DNA of 64,000 nt, taken from the NCBI GenBank assembly GCA_022113835.1, contig JAILWY010000022.1, positions 372,001 to 436,000 of the forward strand, given 5' to 3'. The translations under genes were made by a program, and so were the position numbers. This document shows, piece after piece, positions 32,926 through 44,353 of this stretch. Origin of the DNA: Atopsyche davidsoni. Its lineage: Eukaryota; Arthropoda; Insecta; Trichoptera; Hydrobiosidae. The notes below the pieces were generated by a model. That model had not been told where the DNA came from. It searched no databases and saw only the letters and a list, made by a program, of their open reading frames with translations. The number at the start of each line of letters is the position of its first letter. Within the stretch, counting starts at the first letter, position 1.

Positions 32926-34497
32926 AGAACAATGCATCGCCCAAAATGCATTTCCTTATTGGACGGATGTCGTTTGACTCACCTGTGATATTCTTTTGTT
33001 GCAGGTAAGACAATCGACAATACGAGATGTCACCTTGCGGGCCTATACACGCGCTGGCAGGTGCGGTATGCTTTTATGTACAATAATATAATTTTCTCAC
33101 AGGTGATTCATAAGGATAATTATTGTTGAATTTATGTTATCTTTATATATATATATAAATAAAACATATCGGCTACTTTAAAAGTTGTTACTTTTCTTTT
33201 ATTTATTTTTTATTCTATCCTTTATTGTTTTTACTAAAAACAAAGTCAAAAGTTGTTGCTGTAATAAAATTTTAGAAGAATGAATATTTTCAGCAGAATT
33301 TGTAATAATCTGATAGATCAAAAGTTTGACCTTGAATAAAACTGACCTATCAGATAACAGTACCATGGCATATTTATATTTTGTGGGCAATATTTTTGAT
33401 TCCCTTTTTCTAAACTGCTGGCTTATTTCACGAAACCGGTTCCTTAGTAACCCAGCACGCAAGTCCCGAGCCGCAGCGGATAATTAAAAATCCTGCTTTA
33501 ATCACGTTTAGAAAAAAACTAATATATATTCAAATTACTATATTAGTTTATTTTATACTTTTAAAAAATATTACCCGCTACACAAGTTCTGCAAGAAAAC
33601 TTTCGCAACCCGTCAAATAATCAGTTATTTATTTTAATATATAGAAATCTAAACCGCTTTTTATGAAAGATTTATGGCTTTTCCGTATTTTTTTTAATTC
33701 AAAAGATATATATTATAATTTTGGCCGATTTGCCTAAAATAGCAATTAAAATAAACACAACATCGGATCGCCAAAGGAACTGTTCCTCGCGTCGCTGAAC
33801 GTTTTTTTTTATAGCTGCTTATTTTTAAAGTCCGATTTATCTCTTAAACTACCACAAATCACACTTAACCTATTAATTAAATTGAATTCGCCGCTTTAAT
33901 TCTGCTGGTGTGACATTTTTAGTGAATAATAAAAATAACAGTTACAATTAAGTTTTTGTCGTTATTAATATTTGTAACAGTAAATTTATTTTACAGTATT
34001 TTTTTGAACGGGTAGGTTTTTTTTTAACGAAACTTTAACGTGTATTTTATAATGCAAATAAACTGTTTTTTAAATATTTTTTTCGTTGTTTTATGTGTCA
34101 CTCGGTTTCGTAAAAATATAATCGATCGATTAACTTAAAAATGTGAACGCTTCCCAAAGCGGCTTTTGTAATTCGTTTGTAAAATCGAAAGCTTTTTATT
34201 AATTTCATATCACAAGTGAAACGATAACATTATCCTTCAGTTTTTTTTTATATATAAAACAGCGATATTTAATAGTCAAACATGTTGTTCGATATGCGCA
34301 TAGAGTCATTAGCATTGTTCCCTAACTGGTATTGGCCTCAGGGAACTGTTCCTTATACGGTGTTAAACGTATTAAAACGTTAGCAACTGGAATTACTGGG
34401 CAACAGAAATATGGCATTAGAATTGTAAAAATGCACGCTTAGTCGGTAGCAAGTAACAAGTGTTCTCGGCGATTGATGGCTGTTCCGATCAATGGGA
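32926..34497. other. AT-rich stretch, unassigned
   Basis: Very AT-rich; frame 33199-33462 minus has no recognisable domain. Nothing else found. Confidence 0.45.
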
Positions 34498-34657
34498 ACA
34501 GGTTCGCAGGGCTGGAACAGGTCACAGATTAGCAGGGGCTTTCTAAAACTTTGATTCCACACCAGTTATATCAAATTCGTCTAAAGACTCTGTAACACGT
34601 GTTTTGGTATGATGCAACAGGTACGCAGGACTGGAACGGGTCACAGATTAGCAGATA
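34498..34657. repeat. Direct repeat, 42-bp block spaced 118 bp
   Basis: 'aacaggttcgcagggctgg' plus 'aacaggtcacagattagcag' at 34498-34540 is repeated at 34616-34657 with few changes. Two units only. Confidence 0.7.
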
Positions 34658-34760
34658 TGTCTGAAACACTAATTTGATTATGTGGCGTGGTATATATATT
34701 ATAATTCCAAAAACGCAGTGATTCTGATTATTAGGAATCATATGATCTGCGTTTGTATCA

Positions 34761-35229
34761 GTCTGATGTCCAAAGAGAGTATCGGGTATTTGTTAGTTCA
34801 GTAAAACAAAAACTACTAGTAATCAAGTTTTTTTTTTACTGTTGGTTATAAGAATACAAAATAGAGAATTACTTCGAAAAGATGATGGTATCCAAATTGT
34901 GTGTTGTTTTGTTTCAATTCCGTTAGGTTCGTCGGATTATTCGCATAAACCCTACTTTTAAGGTATCCCCATGCGAAATAGTCAAGAGGGTTAAGGTCGG
35001 GGCTCCTGGGAGGCCAGTTGATGTTACCTCTACGTGAAATGACCTTATTAGGGAATAATTCGTTAACAGCTCCAATTAATTGATTGGATGTATGGCAAGT
35101 TATTGGAACCACGTTCTTGAGTTGAAACCTTGAAACTCCTGCAACTCTGGGGCCAAAAATTTTCGCAGTATATCGCAATAACGGTCACTATTCACATTCA
35201 CCCGATACTCTTTTTGGACACTCTGTATA
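34761..35229 (-). mobile_element. Tc1/IS630-like element relic F2
   Basis: Both ends are visible: TGTCCAAAGAGAGTATCGGG at 34767 and its inverse CCCGATACTCTTTTTGGACA to 35220, then 'ctctgta'. Same deleted interior as F1 and F3. About 460 bp, non-autonomous. Confidence 0.85.
34846..35178 (-). pseudogene. Tc1/IS630-like transposase C-terminal remnant F2
   Basis: The minus frame reads MRYTAKIFGPRVAGVSRFQL.. then ITCHTSNQLIGAVNELFPNK, VISRRGNINWPPRSPDLNPL and DYFAWGYLKSRVYANN.. The QQDG motif is damaged upstream of TCHTS. PPRSPDLNPLDYF holds the third catalytic acid. The C-terminal tail is replaced by out-of-frame text after LKQN. Confidence 0.82.
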
Positions 35230-36244
35230 ATTGAATATGCATTCAAAGGAAAGAGGTACTCTTGGAAGTGATATAATTGAAATAAATATATATATATATT
35301 TATATATACAATATTTGAATTCCCTGATGCGGCCCTGCAGTAGCTGCTCAGTATGCCGGTTGCGCGTTGATTGTGTGCCTTATCGGTTGCGTATCAGCTG
35401 ACTCGCCAGGAGCGGATGGGTCGGGCGCCACTCACCTCTGCATCACTAATTATTATACCCACGTGTCTCCTTTGTCGTCACACTAAACACCGCCATTGTC
35501 TACAGTGGATAAACATTTTTTTTAATTGTATTTAAAATTTTATGCTCATCTCTACTGAGTGCGCATTAAAAATTTAAATGTCAAGTAGAAGAAAGACCTC
35601 CATCCTGCAGTGGATACAGCCGGCGACGACGATGCGGGTAATAATGACCCAGTTTGCTTAGACGTGCTTTTGATAATTATGCATTCATTGGTGACTAATA
35701 GAAACGTGTTTGTACTGCAACCAAAGGTACGTACGTGCAGTTTTAAGACGCATGTCACTGTATATTTATTATTTTATTTTACGATAGACTATCAATCGTT
35801 ATATGCAAGTGTGTAACTAGTTTATTAGATAAAAATTATATTAGAACACTTCTTGCTATTCTGTGTGTTAACGTTCCCCCTAAGAGTATATAAACGCGTA
35901 AATAAGTTTAATATGAGAATCTTCCTTTATATGTCCATTCATACTAAATATGCAGATTGCATTAAATCTAGGTTAAGATAAGAAATTTTATATAAACCGA
36001 CCATAGATTGCTAAATTGTTTAGTAAATATAATTTAAATAAAAGCACATATAGCTTATTTTTATGTTGCTGAAGACACGCATTGTTCGGCAAATGTGTGA
36101 GTAAAAGCATTGCTATGCATAATCACTCACAGCAGCAGGACAGTGCCTAGGCTTAGACTGCATATATTACTATCTACTAAGAGACAAGACATTCTCAGAA
36201 TATTTTCTCTGATATATATGATGTTTGAAGTGGTTAAATTCAAC
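35230..36244. other. Unassigned stretch
   Basis: Mixed AT-rich DNA. 35330-35460 is GC-richer. No domain or repeat ends. Confidence 0.4.
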
Positions 36245-36433
36245 AGCCCAGACATTGCCCAGCCGATGTGAGTGATTGTCGCCCTTCGCTGTGCACTTGT
36301 ATATTTATCGTGCAATGTCAAACATCTCGTCACGCAAACACTACTAGTATCGCATGAATCTTATAGTGGTTGGGTTAGCGAGCGACTGCAGCCTCAGCCC
36401 AGACATCGGCCAGCCGACACGAGTGATTGTCGC
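36245..36433. repeat. Direct repeat of 40 bp, spaced 149 bp
   Basis: 'cagcccagacattgcccagccgatgtgagtgattgtcgc' at 36245-36284 and a slightly changed copy at 36394-36433. Confidence 0.65.
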
Positions 36434-37039
36434 ACTAAACTAGTGCAGTTTCCAACTGCGCCACATTCGCGACTGTTACGATTTGCATAATGTTGCAGAG
36501 CGAGCACTTTGCCTTGTGTCGCCGTGGATTATTTATTATCATCAGCTAAGCAAATTCCTCGTTATTTCTTCAAACACGCGACGCAGTCGCGTGCATGAAA
36601 AATGACGAACGTCATCAAAACATTGCACCTGCGATTGCATCATTTTCTATTTCAGTGCATTATTGATTGCAATATCCAGCTCCTAACCTCAATAGTGCAC
36701 CCAGATGACAAATAATCGGCCACAGTGCCCATCTAGACGTTTTCAAAATTTTACCAAGTCAGTTTGTTTGTTTTTTTTTTTTTTTTTTTAAATTCAAAAC
36801 GAGTACATTGGTAATTTTAATATTTAATCGTGCGCTCGAGATGACAAAAAACAAATCAAATTTAACGATGGCGTATTTTGCAAATAATCAACGCTTCTAC
36901 TGAGTTTGTTTTTTTTTTAAATTCTAATGAATGCTTTATTGATTTTAGTTTTTGGTCCGCAACCCGAATAATGACCCAGCAAGGAAACAAACAGCCATAT
37001 TTTGAATTTAGCAGGAGACGTATTTTTAAATTATTCGCG
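36434..37039. other. Unassigned AT-rich stretch
   Basis: Contains T homopolymers (36773-36790, 36908-36918). No gene or element ends. Confidence 0.4.
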
Positions 37040-37980
37040 TTCTTTATTTAAAACCAAAAAGAACGATTTATTCAATAAAGAACTAGTAGAAAAGATTTAT
37101 TCTTTTTTTGAATTTGAATGAGACCACGCAATGGCCGCAAAAGACAAAAACTGCATTTTTTCGGACAAATAAATAAAAACTCATTTGAATTACAAATGTG
37201 ATCGTCTTCTTGAGATTTCTGTTCTTTTTGAATTAAAATTATCTATTAATATATTTTAGTTATTTTTTTAATTAATTGCGTTCATTTTTGCACGAGGCTA
37301 CGCGTATGAGATTTGAAATTTTAATGATACATTAATATTTATTAGCATTTTAATACATATGTAACTACCGCTCGGTGCTTTGAACACAAGATGAGTCGTT
37401 CTTTTCATAATTACTTTTTGAATTACGAATGCGGACATCGAATGCGCTGTTCCTTTTTTGAAATTTAAAATGTTCAGACTCGTTCCATTTTTAGTATTTA
37501 AAAGAAGCAGAAGCCAAGGTCACATATAAATACACCGGGCGGCAAACCATGGCGTGCAATACAATAATATTATCATCTTCGTTGAGTAATGCGCAACAAT
37601 TTTTTTTTAAACAGAAATCAGTGTCGTTCTTCTTTTAAAATTCGAATTTGGAAGAAGCGCCGCTCAAGGCCACAATTAGTGCCACAGCAGTTCAAATACA
37701 AAATACAGTAAATATTTTCGTATAAATGTGTTCTTTTTTCAAATATTTTTTTATTTTTATTTAATCGATACCTTCACCACGGGCACCGCGGCCCGGTGGT
37801 GTGTTCTTTTTTCAAATCGAAACACTTCCATACCGTGAGTGCAGATCTCGGAGCGTTCCGTTCCTTTTTTGAATCTGAGCGTGTTCTTTTTTCAAATCGA
37901 AATATTTCCAAACCGCGAGTGCAGATCTCGGAGCGTTCCGTTCTTTTTTTGAATCTGAGCGTGTTCTTTTTTTTGAATTT
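37040..37980. repeat. Degenerate GTTCTTTTTTGAAT array ending in an 80-bp tandem
   Basis: The motif GTTC(C/T)TTTTTTGAA(T/A)T recurs at about 37040, 37100, 37221, 37398, 37449, 37479, 37624, 37728, 37801, 37856, 37881, 37937 and 37961. Between 37801 and 37960 two almost identical 80-bp units ('gtgttcttttttcaaatcga...gcagatctcggagcgttccg') sit head to tail, with a third started at 37961. A companion block 'gaagc...caaggccac' recurs near 37510, 37655 and 37993. Confidence 0.75.
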
Positions 37981-37984
37981 CGAA

Positions 37985-38215
37985 TCCGGGGGAAGCACAG
38001 GTCAAGGCCGCCTCGGCAGTTGGATATGAATACTTCCAGTACAATGCGACCCGCGCGGGCTCGGGCCTCCGCGCGCGGGCGGCGCGATCCGGCGGTGGCC
38101 CGTTATTTTACCGGCCCGGGACATTCCGGACAATCCGGAGACGCCCGACGACGGCCGGAATCTCCCGAGGCAGCTCGCGGGGCTCCCGAGAGCCGGCCGA
38201 GCCTCGTCTGTGAAA
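37985..38215. other. CpG-dense GC island
   Basis: A strikingly GC-rich block (gcgcgggc, ggcggcgcg, ggccggaatc) in AT-rich surroundings directly after the tandem array. Open frames exist in several phases, typical of GC-rich DNA. It could be promoter or CpG-island-like or satellite-derived; nothing decides. Confidence 0.5.
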
Positions 38216-38958
38216 AAAATTGCCCAAAATCGACCGACATCACTTGAAGATGCGGGCCCTGCTGGATGCGAGCCCTTCGGTCTTTGCTGTGCTTGCTTCG
38301 GGCCGATTGAACGGTTTCGCCTCGATGCGGGTCCTTCGGTATTTGTTACGTTTGCGATAGATAAATTTGCTCTAACGGACTTATTTGCTCTGTTCCAGTT
38401 TCTGAGAACGACGTCCGTTTACTTTACCGCAATTTGAAAATTCGCACAAATTAATTAAGGTTATCTTCAACAAATGGCTAGCAGTTAAATATTGACTGCG
38501 AAATATATAGGATTAAGTTTATGCATTCGTAGATTTTGTCTTGTGATTTCGCGGGTGTCGCGTTGTGCAGTTGTTCTTGTCTTCCGACGTTTCGGTCCAC
38601 GAAGATGGAACGTCGGAAGACAAGAACCACCGCGTAGACAAGATTCTGCACGACTTTGGAAATTCCATTCCATCTACTGCCGCAAAACCGCGCATTATAT
38701 AATATTATTATATTTATTTTTACAAGAATATGCAATACACCTAGTCCCCGATTTATACGGAACTTTATTGGCACATTTTTTTTAAATATGGGATTGATAA
38801 ATGGATGGATGGGATGGATAAAGGGAAACACGATCGTGATAGTGACCCTGATGAAGAGAAGTCTGAACCGGTCGCGTTAACAGCAAAAGGACTTGAATTG
38901 GGGCGCTATTGATAAAAGATCAACTCAATATGCGGAAGTCTATAAAGTTTTAAGTATT
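38216..38958. other. Unassigned stretch
   Basis: Apart from the hairpin listed separately, short frames here (38478-38880, both strands) match no family I recognise. Confidence 0.35.
38573..38627. repeat. Perfect 19-bp inverted repeat (hairpin)
   Basis: GTTCTTGTCTTCCGACGTT (38573-38591) pairs with AACGTCGGAAGACAAGAAC (38609-38627) across a 17-nt loop. The phrase 'ccgacgtttcgg' also appears in worn form at 19.5 and 49.9 kb, so this may be the end of a dispersed element. Confidence 0.85.
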
Positions 38959-38962
38959 TTAA

Positions 38963-39097
38963 CCCTTTGCACTGGAGAGCTGACTCTCGCTCACCACTTT
39001 GTTTGGTTTGGAAATTCGATGTGCGGTGATAACTATTTAATTTGTGTGGATGAGTCCACTATCAAATTCAAAGGTCGGAAGCCTCGAGTGCAAAGGG
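38963..39097 (+). mobile_element. PiggyBac MITE of 135 bp retaining a transposase motif
   Basis: TTAA (38959-38962) CCCTTTGCACTGGAG ... CTCGAGTGCAAAGGG TTAA (39098-39101): inverted ends and the exact TTAA target of piggyBac. The interior reads YLICVDESTIKFKGRKPRVQ. The DE...FKGR block is the conserved region around the first catalytic Asp of piggyBac transposases. Everything else of the about 600-aa protein is gone. The flanking codons of the 138-codon frame (38893-39309) are chance. Confidence 0.88.
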
Positions 39098-39260
39098 TTA
39101 AGATTGCGGATTTCATAACCAAGGTTCCCCAATTCGTCGAACTTGAATTGCATCAAGTACTATCGACAACCATTTCATTGAACATACACTTATGCAGAGC
39201 CAGCGTTCATTTTTTCTTAGGGAGATTAGTTCTTAGGTCCTTCTGCACCGCAGTTTTATA

Positions 39261-39655
39261 CAGTAATACCCCGCTTTACGCGACCTCGTTATGCGCGGTT
39301 TTACTATAACGCGAATTTCAAATTTCGCTTCGCATTACGCGAATTTCTTATTTTAAGAATGTGTATGAACATAATGTAGTCATTGACTTCTCTTAACAAT
39401 GAAAAACAGCGTTGGGTGGTATGAACGTATTTTACAAGAACGTAAAAGAAATGCTACCCAAAAGACAATAGATGTATTTTTCAGTAAAAATAACTTGTAA
39501 TACTGCATAAAGTGTTCATTAGAGTTAAAGTGATCGATTGAAATGATTCGTATTTTTTGTATTAAGTCTTGACTATGCATGTATGTTTAATCGTAAATTC
39601 CGATATACGCGATTTTTTGCGGAACGTATCCCTCGCGTAAAGCGGGGTATTACTG
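39261..39655. mobile_element. Pogo-like MITE copy 3, TA target
   Basis: CAGTAATACCCCGCTTTACG at the left and GTAAAGCGGGGTATTACTG at the right, TA on both sides (39259-39260, 39656-39657). The interior matches the 2.7 and 14.1 kb copies. Adjacent to a Penelope-type repeat in the same arrangement as copy 1. Confidence 0.92.
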
Positions 39656-39660
39656 TACAA

Positions 39661-39990
39661 TCAATTTTATATATCAAAATGCAATTCCACCAAGTACTCT
39701 CAGTAAAAAATATTGATTACTTATCAATCAAAGGCTCTCTACACAGATTGCGACCAGACTTACAAACCGACCAACAAGTATCCGAGAACCGTTATTTTTT
39801 TATATAAAACTCCAATTAGAGGGTTATGGTATTTTTTGACATTTTTTATACGATGGCACAATTTGCACACAGCAACAATTTGTTGCCGCGATACACATTC
39901 GTGTTGATTTTTATTTATAAGTATAGTATTTTTTTTATATAAAGCTTTTGATAATGCCAACGTGAAAGATTGTGCGAAACTTATTCTTAG
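39661..39990 (+). repeat. Penelope-type repeat, inverse partner of 2383-2735
   Basis: Same sequence blocks as 2383-2735 in reverse: 'gcaattccaccaagtactctc', 'gattgcgaccagacttacaaaccgaccaacaa', 'gtcttt..gacattttttatacgatggcaca', ending in TGATAATGCCAACGTGAAAG and GCGAAAC. Stem II is broken here (GATTGTGC). Confidence 0.65.
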
Positions 39991-40068
39991 AATTGAAGTG
40001 ATCGATTCAAATGATGCGTAAAACCCCGATATACGCAATTATGTCTTGCGTAAAGCGGGGTATCACTG
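39991..40068. mobile_element. Truncated pogo-like MITE end
   Basis: 'ttagaattgaagtgatcgattcaaatgatgcgta' and 'gcgtaaagcggggtatcactg' belong to the right half and terminus of the pogo-like family. The left half is missing; it starts inside the hammerhead-like block. Confidence 0.65.
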
Positions 40069-40071
40069 TAT

Positions 40072-40561
40072 TCGAAGGAAAGGTCTGTCCAATAGCGTTT
40101 ATATCTGAAACAATACCACCTCGACAGTGTACTTCCAGAGCACATTCCTTGGTGCACAGAATGGCAGCCATGCACAAAAGCGTGTCACCGGAGCTCCCCG
40201 CTGAGTGGATTGCGCAGATTTGAGTGTGTTTTCGATTTACGCGGTTTTGTACGGGAGTGTTGCGTGTAAATGGGGGGACAGGTGTGGCGGACGGGGCCGC
40301 GGCGGCGAGTCGGGGGCGCTCGGGCGAGTCCGCCGATGTTCGGGTTTGCGCTCGCGCCGGGCGGCAGTATGTGGGCAGAGGCCGCCGCGTCACCTGCCCG
40401 ACATGGTCCGGCCCCGACCGCCATCGCGCCGCCATCTTACCCCCGGCTGACGCGCCCCCCCCACCCCCTCCACCCACTCACCCCCACCACGCGCCCCCAG
40501 TGTGCATGTGCGACGGTGAACTCAAAAAAAAGTGATTTTTTTTTATTTCATTTTTTGAACT
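40072..40561. other. GC-rich patch, unassigned
   Basis: CpG-dense at 40260-40500 with a C-rich run near 40460. Frames open in most phases and on both strands, so coding is not supported. Confidence 0.4.
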
Positions 40562-41525
40562 GTGTCACAATATTTGTTTATCGCGCAAAAGTTTCGGCAC
40601 CCCTGCTGTTTTGGTGTATTGTTGAGGAACAATTTTTTACACCTGTTGTATTTCAGGAATACATCTAGCTATACTATACTAAAGAGTGATTTTTCTGCAT
40701 ACTAATTTTTATTCGCCCACTTTAGGGGAGTCTCCCTTAAACAAAGTTTGATATTAAAATGAAACTCCACAGAGTGTTCTGTCAAAAATATTAAGTATGC
40801 ATCTAGCTATATTGTACTAATATTTTCAATAAGATACTTGAGTGATTTTTCTGCATACTAATTTTTATTGGTGACCGGTTTCGCCCACCTTTCACGCTGG
40901 CATTATCAGACCGAGTCTCCCTCTCACAAAGTTTGATATTTATGACAAGTATTTTATTCAAAGTTTTGAAATGTAACTCCACAGAGTACTGTGTCAAAAT
41001 AATTGTTTTTTTTTATATACGATAAACAATGAATTATTTTATATTTTAGTCGATTTTAGCAACTTCGCGCAGCTACTGTGTCACAATATTTGTTTATCGC
41101 GCAAAAGTTTCGGCTCCCCTGCTGTTGTAGAGTATTGTTGAGGACCCATTTTTTACACCTGTTGCATTTCAGGAATGCATCTAGCTATACGAAATAGCTA
41201 AAGGGTTATTTTTATGCATACTTATTTTTATTGGTGACCGGTTTCGCCCACCTTTGGCGTTGGCATTATCAGACCGAGTCTTCCTCTCACAAAGTTTGAT
41301 ATTTATGCCACAGAGTATTGTCAAAAATATTGAGTATTTACTTACACCTAACCTAACCTGACCCAAAATAATGGGACACTATTGGCTAGCTGCAAGTATT
41401 AAATTTTTGTAATTTATTCACGTGCTTAATTTTATTGGCATTATCAAACTGAGTGAAATATCACAAAATGTTTTATTTAAAATATTAAAGCGAAATTCCA
41501 CCATGTACTCTGTCAAAATTATTGA
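40562..41525 (-). repeat. Tandem array of Penelope-type terminal repeats
   Basis: Two long units start with 'gtgtcacaatatttgtttatcgcgcaaaagtttcggc' (40562, 41080). Within them the block 'gcatctagctata...tgcatac..atttttattg' + GTGACCGGTTTCGCCC + 'attatcagaccgagtct..ctctcacaaagtttgata' recurs at about 40670 (motif deleted), 40797-41000 and 41180-41340. A shorter relative follows to 41525. On the minus strand CTGATAA - stem - GCGAAAC - CGGTCACC is hammerhead-like. Tandem LTR-like units are typical of Penelope elements. Confidence 0.6.
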
Positions 41526-42704
41526 AGCCTTTAGTTAGTGTTTTTGTAATTTTTTATTTTAGTATCCAAGAATTTTTTTTACATAGTATTGCGTACAGTT
41601 AAACATATTTTTTTATCGCTGCTTATTCGTATGAATGAAATTCTAGACAATCGTTTTGATGCAATCTCAAAACGATCGCGGAGATTTTTTTTAGAAAGTT
41701 TCGTGTTGACTTTTATGGAAAGTAACGTGAATTTGTGTTTGCCCAATTATTTAGCACGATTTATCAAATAAATTCTAAATTTATTATGTTTTTCCATATT
41801 CGGCAACTAGACCGAGCGCAGGAATAAAAATACGTATAAGAATTTTTTTATTACAATATTATCAAGGTCACGTTATTATATTCAATATTGGCTACCGTAC
41901 TTTTTTTTATTAAAGATTTATTGTAACGTGTGCTTAGATTATGTGTATGTTTTCAATGGCGTAATCTATTGATAACAGATTAAGTTGCTATGCTATTTAT
42001 AATCTTAGCTCGTTTGAACAATGTATGAATTTGATCAGAATTGGATGAAATACTTTTAGAGATTTTATTCTTTAATCAATAATTAAAATAAATGATTATA
42101 TTTACGCTTTATTGAGTTTGATAACAATTGCTTTTTCCCAGCAAAACTTAAAAAAAAAAAAAAATTATTCTTAAACACCACAGTTGAAAAATAGTGGTGT
42201 AAGTGCAAACATTTTTTCTTTGCTTTTTACATGTCAAATGTTTTTAAACGATTAAGAAATACTGTGGCAGTGTAATACTTTACACCAAAGCCGCAATTTT
42301 GCAAAAAAAATTACGAATTCCCGTCACGTAACAGCTGTCAAAACAAACACTCATTTTGTATTTGTCAAATGATTTGATCGACCGTCTGAAGAAACGTGCG
42401 GGCGGATCTCAAAAACTAAAATGCTTTTAATATATCATATCTTGATAAATTAGTGCTGCGACGCCATGCACGATTTTTTTTTCAACCTTGAATATTTTAT
42501 TATTAAATAAATTGTATAAATATCTCAAAAGGCCTCTAAACGCGTCGCAATAATAAATATTTTTAACACGCAAAATATGAACATAGTTATATCTTATTTA
42601 AAGTATAAAAAAAGAGAACTGTCAGAAAAAAATATTTATATTTGCATCATTTTTTAAAAGCTGTTGTAGATCAATTGAGAAGAGTGTGTCATCATGCTGG
42701 GTTA
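41526..42704. other. AT-rich stretch, unassigned
   Basis: No gene, element ends or repeats recognised. Contains an A-run at about 42151. Confidence 0.45.
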
Positions 42705-42712
42705 GGTTAGGT

Positions 42713-43155
42713 CACTGGTTACCAAAGTGGTCAATATCGACCCCCCAGGGGTCGATTTCGCCCTTCAAGGGGTCGACGACAGCAAAAAATTAAATTGGGG
42801 ATCCCATTTAAGCAGGTCATCACCAAAATTCATTGAACATACGTACTTACATAATAATGCTGTTAATCCTGCTTTATGGTCCATCGCATGAAGGTTTTTG
42901 AAAGCTTTTCCATCTTCACACCACATGGAAAAGGGTTTCAGTGCGGTTGTCAACCTTCTTACAAAAAAAAAAGAAATAGTTATTCAATGTTTACATACCG
43001 ACATAAAATAAGGCGCATTTTGTATATATCAGATGTCAAAAATATGTTTGAAGACGATGAATTTGTAAAAATTCAATATAAGCAAGGAAGGGGTCTACGA
43101 AAAACAGAAAATCTCGACATGGGGTCGACGGGACAAAATAGTTTGGGAACCTATG
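42713..43155. mobile_element. Chimeric hAT MITE, family H1 copy c
   Basis: Ends CACTGGTTACCAAAGTGGTC and ATAGTTTGGGAACCTATG, flanked by GGTTAGGT / GATTAGGT (7 of 8). Same structure as copy a, including the captured Tc1-type terminus at 42979-43023, but with a further internal deletion. Non-coding. Confidence 0.88.
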
Positions 43156-43163
43156 GATTAGGT

Positions 43164-43721
43164 GAACATGTTATTAGGTAAGCAATTACTCCAAAAAATG
43201 TAATATTTTTAAATTGATAAATTAAATTCTGTGATTCGGTCGCGTGGACCAGCATCCAGCAGCGGATGCGCGGTAGCCGTCGACGACGTGATGGCGTGAG
43301 GTCGTGCCGGCGGAGATGTTTGTTTACCGAGAATACCTGCTGACCCCGCCGGAGGATGTTCGCGGATGAGTTGCAGGCGAAACAGGTTTCTGAAATACCT
43401 TGGCTGAAATAATTTACGATCAGAGGCCTTTTAGCAACCGGTCAAAACCTCCACCTCCGAGCAGCTGTCGTCCTCGGGCCGCGCCTCCCACCCGCTGTAG
43501 AGACACGCGCTCCACATGCACCCACTGACAAATTACCATGAAACAGTTTTTCAAACTCAAACCGCTCACTCTTATCCAGCAAAAAACTTGGAACACCGCT
43601 TCCGGACTTGCATATAACGATTCAAGTTGCATCGATGGTGTATTCATATATATTCTCGTCGTTTCTTGAAAAATTTATACACAAATCTGTATCGCATAGA
43701 CTTCACATAATATTAATGTCT
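43164..43721. other. Unassigned stretch with GC-rich patch
   Basis: GC-rich at 43235-43510. Minus frame 43420-43647 has no recognised domain. Confidence 0.4.
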
Positions 43722-44105
43722 TGTATGCAGTTCTTAGAGCCGGTTTGTGAGACTTTGGGTACAGTAGAATAAAAACCGGTTCACACATTTTTTTATACTA
43801 ATTTTTTTCAATATCATAACTCGCAGATTGATATAATCTATGTCGACGTACACAAGGAAACCTTATTTATTTATTTTTTAAGAATGCCGTGTTTTACATC
43901 TGAAATATTAAATTTAAAAAAAAACCTGTATATTTTTTCTTTCTATACCTTATATAGAAATACTCAAACTTCTAAGAATACAGAAAGGGATATTTATAAG
44001 GATGCCTTATGAATCTCTTATTATGTTTTTGTCTTATATGCAGTTCTCAGAACCGGTTCGGAGAGCTTCGGGAACAGTGGAATAGAAACCAGTTAAATTT
44101 TTTTT
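43722..44105. repeat. Direct repeat, about 70-bp block spaced 311 bp
   Basis: 'tatgcagttct.aga.ccggtt.g.gagact' with 'acagt.gaataaaaaccggtt' at 43726 and again at 44037. A weaker third version, 'gtgcagtttgtagagtggcttgaaaaccggttcg', lies at 44356. Confidence 0.6.
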
Positions 44106-44353
44106 ATCACGTATTAATACTCAAACAATGCTGGAAATATTTAGTAAAAATATGACCAAAATAGATCATCGTCAGGAGTTTTCATTTAGATTGGCCCAGG
44201 ACAGAGATATCTTCGGTGTGATGCTCATTAACCTTCTCTGAAGAGATGCACCTATATATATATATTTATTGTGATACATAGCTAGATAGAGATTGGGATA
44301 TTGTCTACGCCGACACGAGGACACCTCATGAATTTCACAATCGATTAAAATTT

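Noticed and set aside
37985..38215. CpG island as a host gene promoter
   Set aside because: No exon, transcript start motif or downstream gene could be seen; similar GC-rich patches recur throughout the window.
40007..40668. Frames of 80-156 codons in four or more phases
   Set aside because: GC-rich, CpG-dense patch lacking stops on both strands; no domain in any phase.
42700..42712. TTAGG-like repeats (also at 13425, 23437, 41349 and 49998) as telomeric sequence
   Set aside because: Only two or three units each; scattered short doublets of this kind are not telomere arrays.
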